Made by a program: the position numbers and the translations under genes
Source of the DNA: Oscillospiraceae bacterium
Lineage (GTDB): Bacteria > Bacillota_A > Clostridia > Oscillospirales > Oscillospiraceae
Assembly (NCBI GenBank): GCA_016302005.1
Contig: JAEDOK010000090.1
Coordinates: 1-6,790 of the forward strand
Length of the DNA stretch: 6,790 nucleotides
Reading direction: 5' to 3'
Shown here: positions 6,468-6,790 of the stretch, piece by piece
Numbering within the stretch: position 1 is the first letter of the stretch
Layout: each line of letters begins with the position of its first letter
The notes under the pieces: generated by a model
What the model saw: only the letters and a program-made list of their open reading frames with translations
Database searches by the model: none
Told to the model about the DNA's origin: nothing

Positions 6468-6524
6468 CGTGTAGGAACTAGCAAGTGTGTGCAAACCTAC
6501 AGTCGGAGATTGCCACAACCAGTG
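6461..6524 (+). repeat. Direct repeat unit A (right box + linker + start of inverted hairpin)
   Basis: The 64 bases from 6461 to 6524 match 6727-6790 at a constant offset of 266 bases with three mismatches (at 6468, 6469 and 6472). The last 52 bases (from 6473) are identical. The block runs from GCAATCT through the linker (AGGAACTAGCAAGTGTG and following bases) into the inverted hairpin copy. The second copy ends only because the window ends, so the true repeat is probably longer. Confidence 0.9.
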
Positions 6525-6547
6525 TGCGCACTGGTTTCGCAATGACA
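6507..6547 (-). repeat. Palindromic repeat copy 2 (inverted, AACCAGTG stem)
   Basis: Read on the minus strand, this has the same outer boxes as copy 1. On the plus strand these are AGATTGCCAC (6507-6516) and TCGCAATGACA (6537-6547). Between them lies a perfect inner hairpin AACCAGTG-TGCG-CACTGGTT (6517-6536), an 8-bp stem with a 4-base loop. The stem sequence is unrelated to those of the forward copies. Confidence 0.9.
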
Positions 6548-6565
6548 AATATGGTAGCCTTCCCG

Positions 6566-6601
6566 TGTCATTGCGAGACCCCAACGGGGTCGTGGCAATC
6601 T
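6566..6601 (+). repeat. Palindromic repeat copy 3 (forward, GACCCC stem)
   Basis: TGTCATTGCGA (6566-6576) and GTGGCAATCT (6592-6601) surround GACCCC-AAC-GGGGTC (6577-6591). All 36 bases are identical to copy 4 at 6698-6733, indicating recent duplication or homogenisation. Its right flank, CACGCA, diverges from the family consensus at about 6608, where a second element appears to be inserted. Confidence 0.92.
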
Positions 6602-6631
6602 CACGCACACACCCCCAAAAATCACCGCACC

Positions 6632-6666
6632 CCTGTAGGGCGGAGGCATGCCTCCGCCGGTGCAGG
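6632..6666. repeat. Second palindrome family, 20-bp perfect inverted repeat core
   Basis: The core GGCGGAGGCATGCCTCCGCC (6639-6658) is a perfect 20-base palindrome. It is framed by CCTG (6632-6635) and CAGG (6663-6666), which extend the pairing after a short bulge. It shares no boxes with the TGTCATTGCGA family. It sits in the linker of copy 3: the family flank GCAGGAACTA resumes right after it at 6662. I recall similar CTGTAGGG-GGCGG palindromes being dispersed in other bacterial genomes, but that was not checked. Confidence 0.8.
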
Positions 6667-6697
6667 AACTACCGACTGCGTACAAATCTCCCCTTCA

Positions 6698-6733
6698 TGT
6701 CATTGCGAGACCCCAACGGGGTCGTGGCAATCT
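6698..6733 (+). repeat. Palindromic repeat copy 4 (forward, GACCCC stem)
   Basis: TGTCATTGCGA (6698-6708), GACCCC-AAC-GGGGTC (6709-6723) and GTGGCAATCT (6724-6733) make an exact copy of 6566-6601. With the linker that follows and the inverted copy at 6773-6790 it forms the left half of a head-to-head composite. Confidence 0.92.
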
Positions 6734-6790
6734 TATGCAGGAACTAGCAAGTGTGTGCAAACCTACAGTCGGAGATTGCCACAACCAGTG
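6727..6790 (+). repeat. Direct repeat unit B (cut by window end)
   Basis: This is the second copy of the 64-base block at 6461-6524, with three mismatches near its left end and 52 identical bases to the right. It links forward copy 4 to the inverted copy that starts at 6773. Confidence 0.9.
6773..6790 (-). repeat. Palindromic repeat copy 5 (inverted, truncated by window end)
   Basis: AGATTGCCAC (6773-6782) is the inverted right box, followed by AACCAGTG (6783-6790), the first arm of the same stem seen in copy 2. The rest lies outside the window. The expected continuation is TGCG, CACTGGTT and TCGCAATGACA. Confidence 0.8.

Larger units (their letters stand above)
6232..6790. other. Gene-free intergenic region made of palindromic repeats
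   Basis: No frame here resembles a protein. The few open frames of 60-90 codons read through the repeats, giving translations such as SLRDPNGVVAI that merely reflect the hairpin sequence. The region holds several copies of one hairpin family, a second palindrome family, a 7-bp tandem repeat and a small double palindrome. No tRNA, CRISPR-type array or intrinsic terminator with a T-tract is visible. Base composition is more AT-rich than the operon in places, notably 6338-6400. The repeat island may continue past the window end, because the last element is cut. Confidence 0.85.

Noticed and set aside
6487..6747. An 86-codon plus-strand frame and 62-75-codon minus-strand frames over the repeat island
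   Set aside because: Their translations are the hairpin repeats read as protein (DPNGVVAI appears twice), and none resembles a known protein.
6235..6790. CRISPR array
   Set aside because: The repeated boxes face both directions, spacing is irregular, and the variable parts are self-complementary hairpins rather than spacers.

Overview
The window is a compact, GC-rich piece (roughly 60% G+C by eye, third codon positions mostly C or G) of a bacterial chromosome carrying the common aromatic amino acid pathway. Gene order, the sequence style of the chorismate synthase and EPSP synthase, and the strong purine-rich ribosome sites point to a Firmicute of the class Clostridia, most plausibly an Oscillospiraceae/Ruminococcaceae-type gut anaerobe. 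That placement is inferred from resemblance and was not tested by a search.

Bases 1-6231 hold six genes on the + strand with no intergenic base between them. They are the 3' part of tyrA (prephenate dehydrogenase), aroB (3-dehydroquinate synthase), aroA (EPSP synthase), aroC (chorismate synthase), pheA (chorismate mutase/prephenate dehydratase with an ACT domain), and one long gene that fuses shikimate dehydrogenase (AroE) to shikimate kinase (AroK). Every gene junction overlaps by 1-10 bases, so the set is almost certainly one translationally coupled operon. Together they cover DAHP to dehydroquinate (AroB), dehydroshikimate to shikimate to shikimate-3-phosphate (AroE-AroK), on to EPSP and chorismate (AroA, AroC), and then both branches to phenylpyruvate (PheA) and 4-hydroxyphenylpyruvate (TyrA). 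DAHP synthase and 3-dehydroquinase are not in the window, and the promoter must lie upstream of base 1.

Bases 6232-6790 (559 bases) hold no convincing gene. They are a dense cluster of small palindromic repeats. The main family has invariant outer boxes (TGTCATTGCGA and GTGGCAATCT) around a perfect inner hairpin whose sequence and length differ between copies. There are four full copies, one core-deleted remnant and one copy cut by the window end. Copies are paired head to head around a conserved linker, giving a composite with 11-bp terminal inverted repeats. A second palindromic element with a GGCGGAGGCATGCCTCCGCC core appears nested in one linker. This looks like a non-autonomous, MITE- or REP-like repeat island. 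It is the least ordinary part of the window; the operon's main curiosity is the AroE-AroK fusion.
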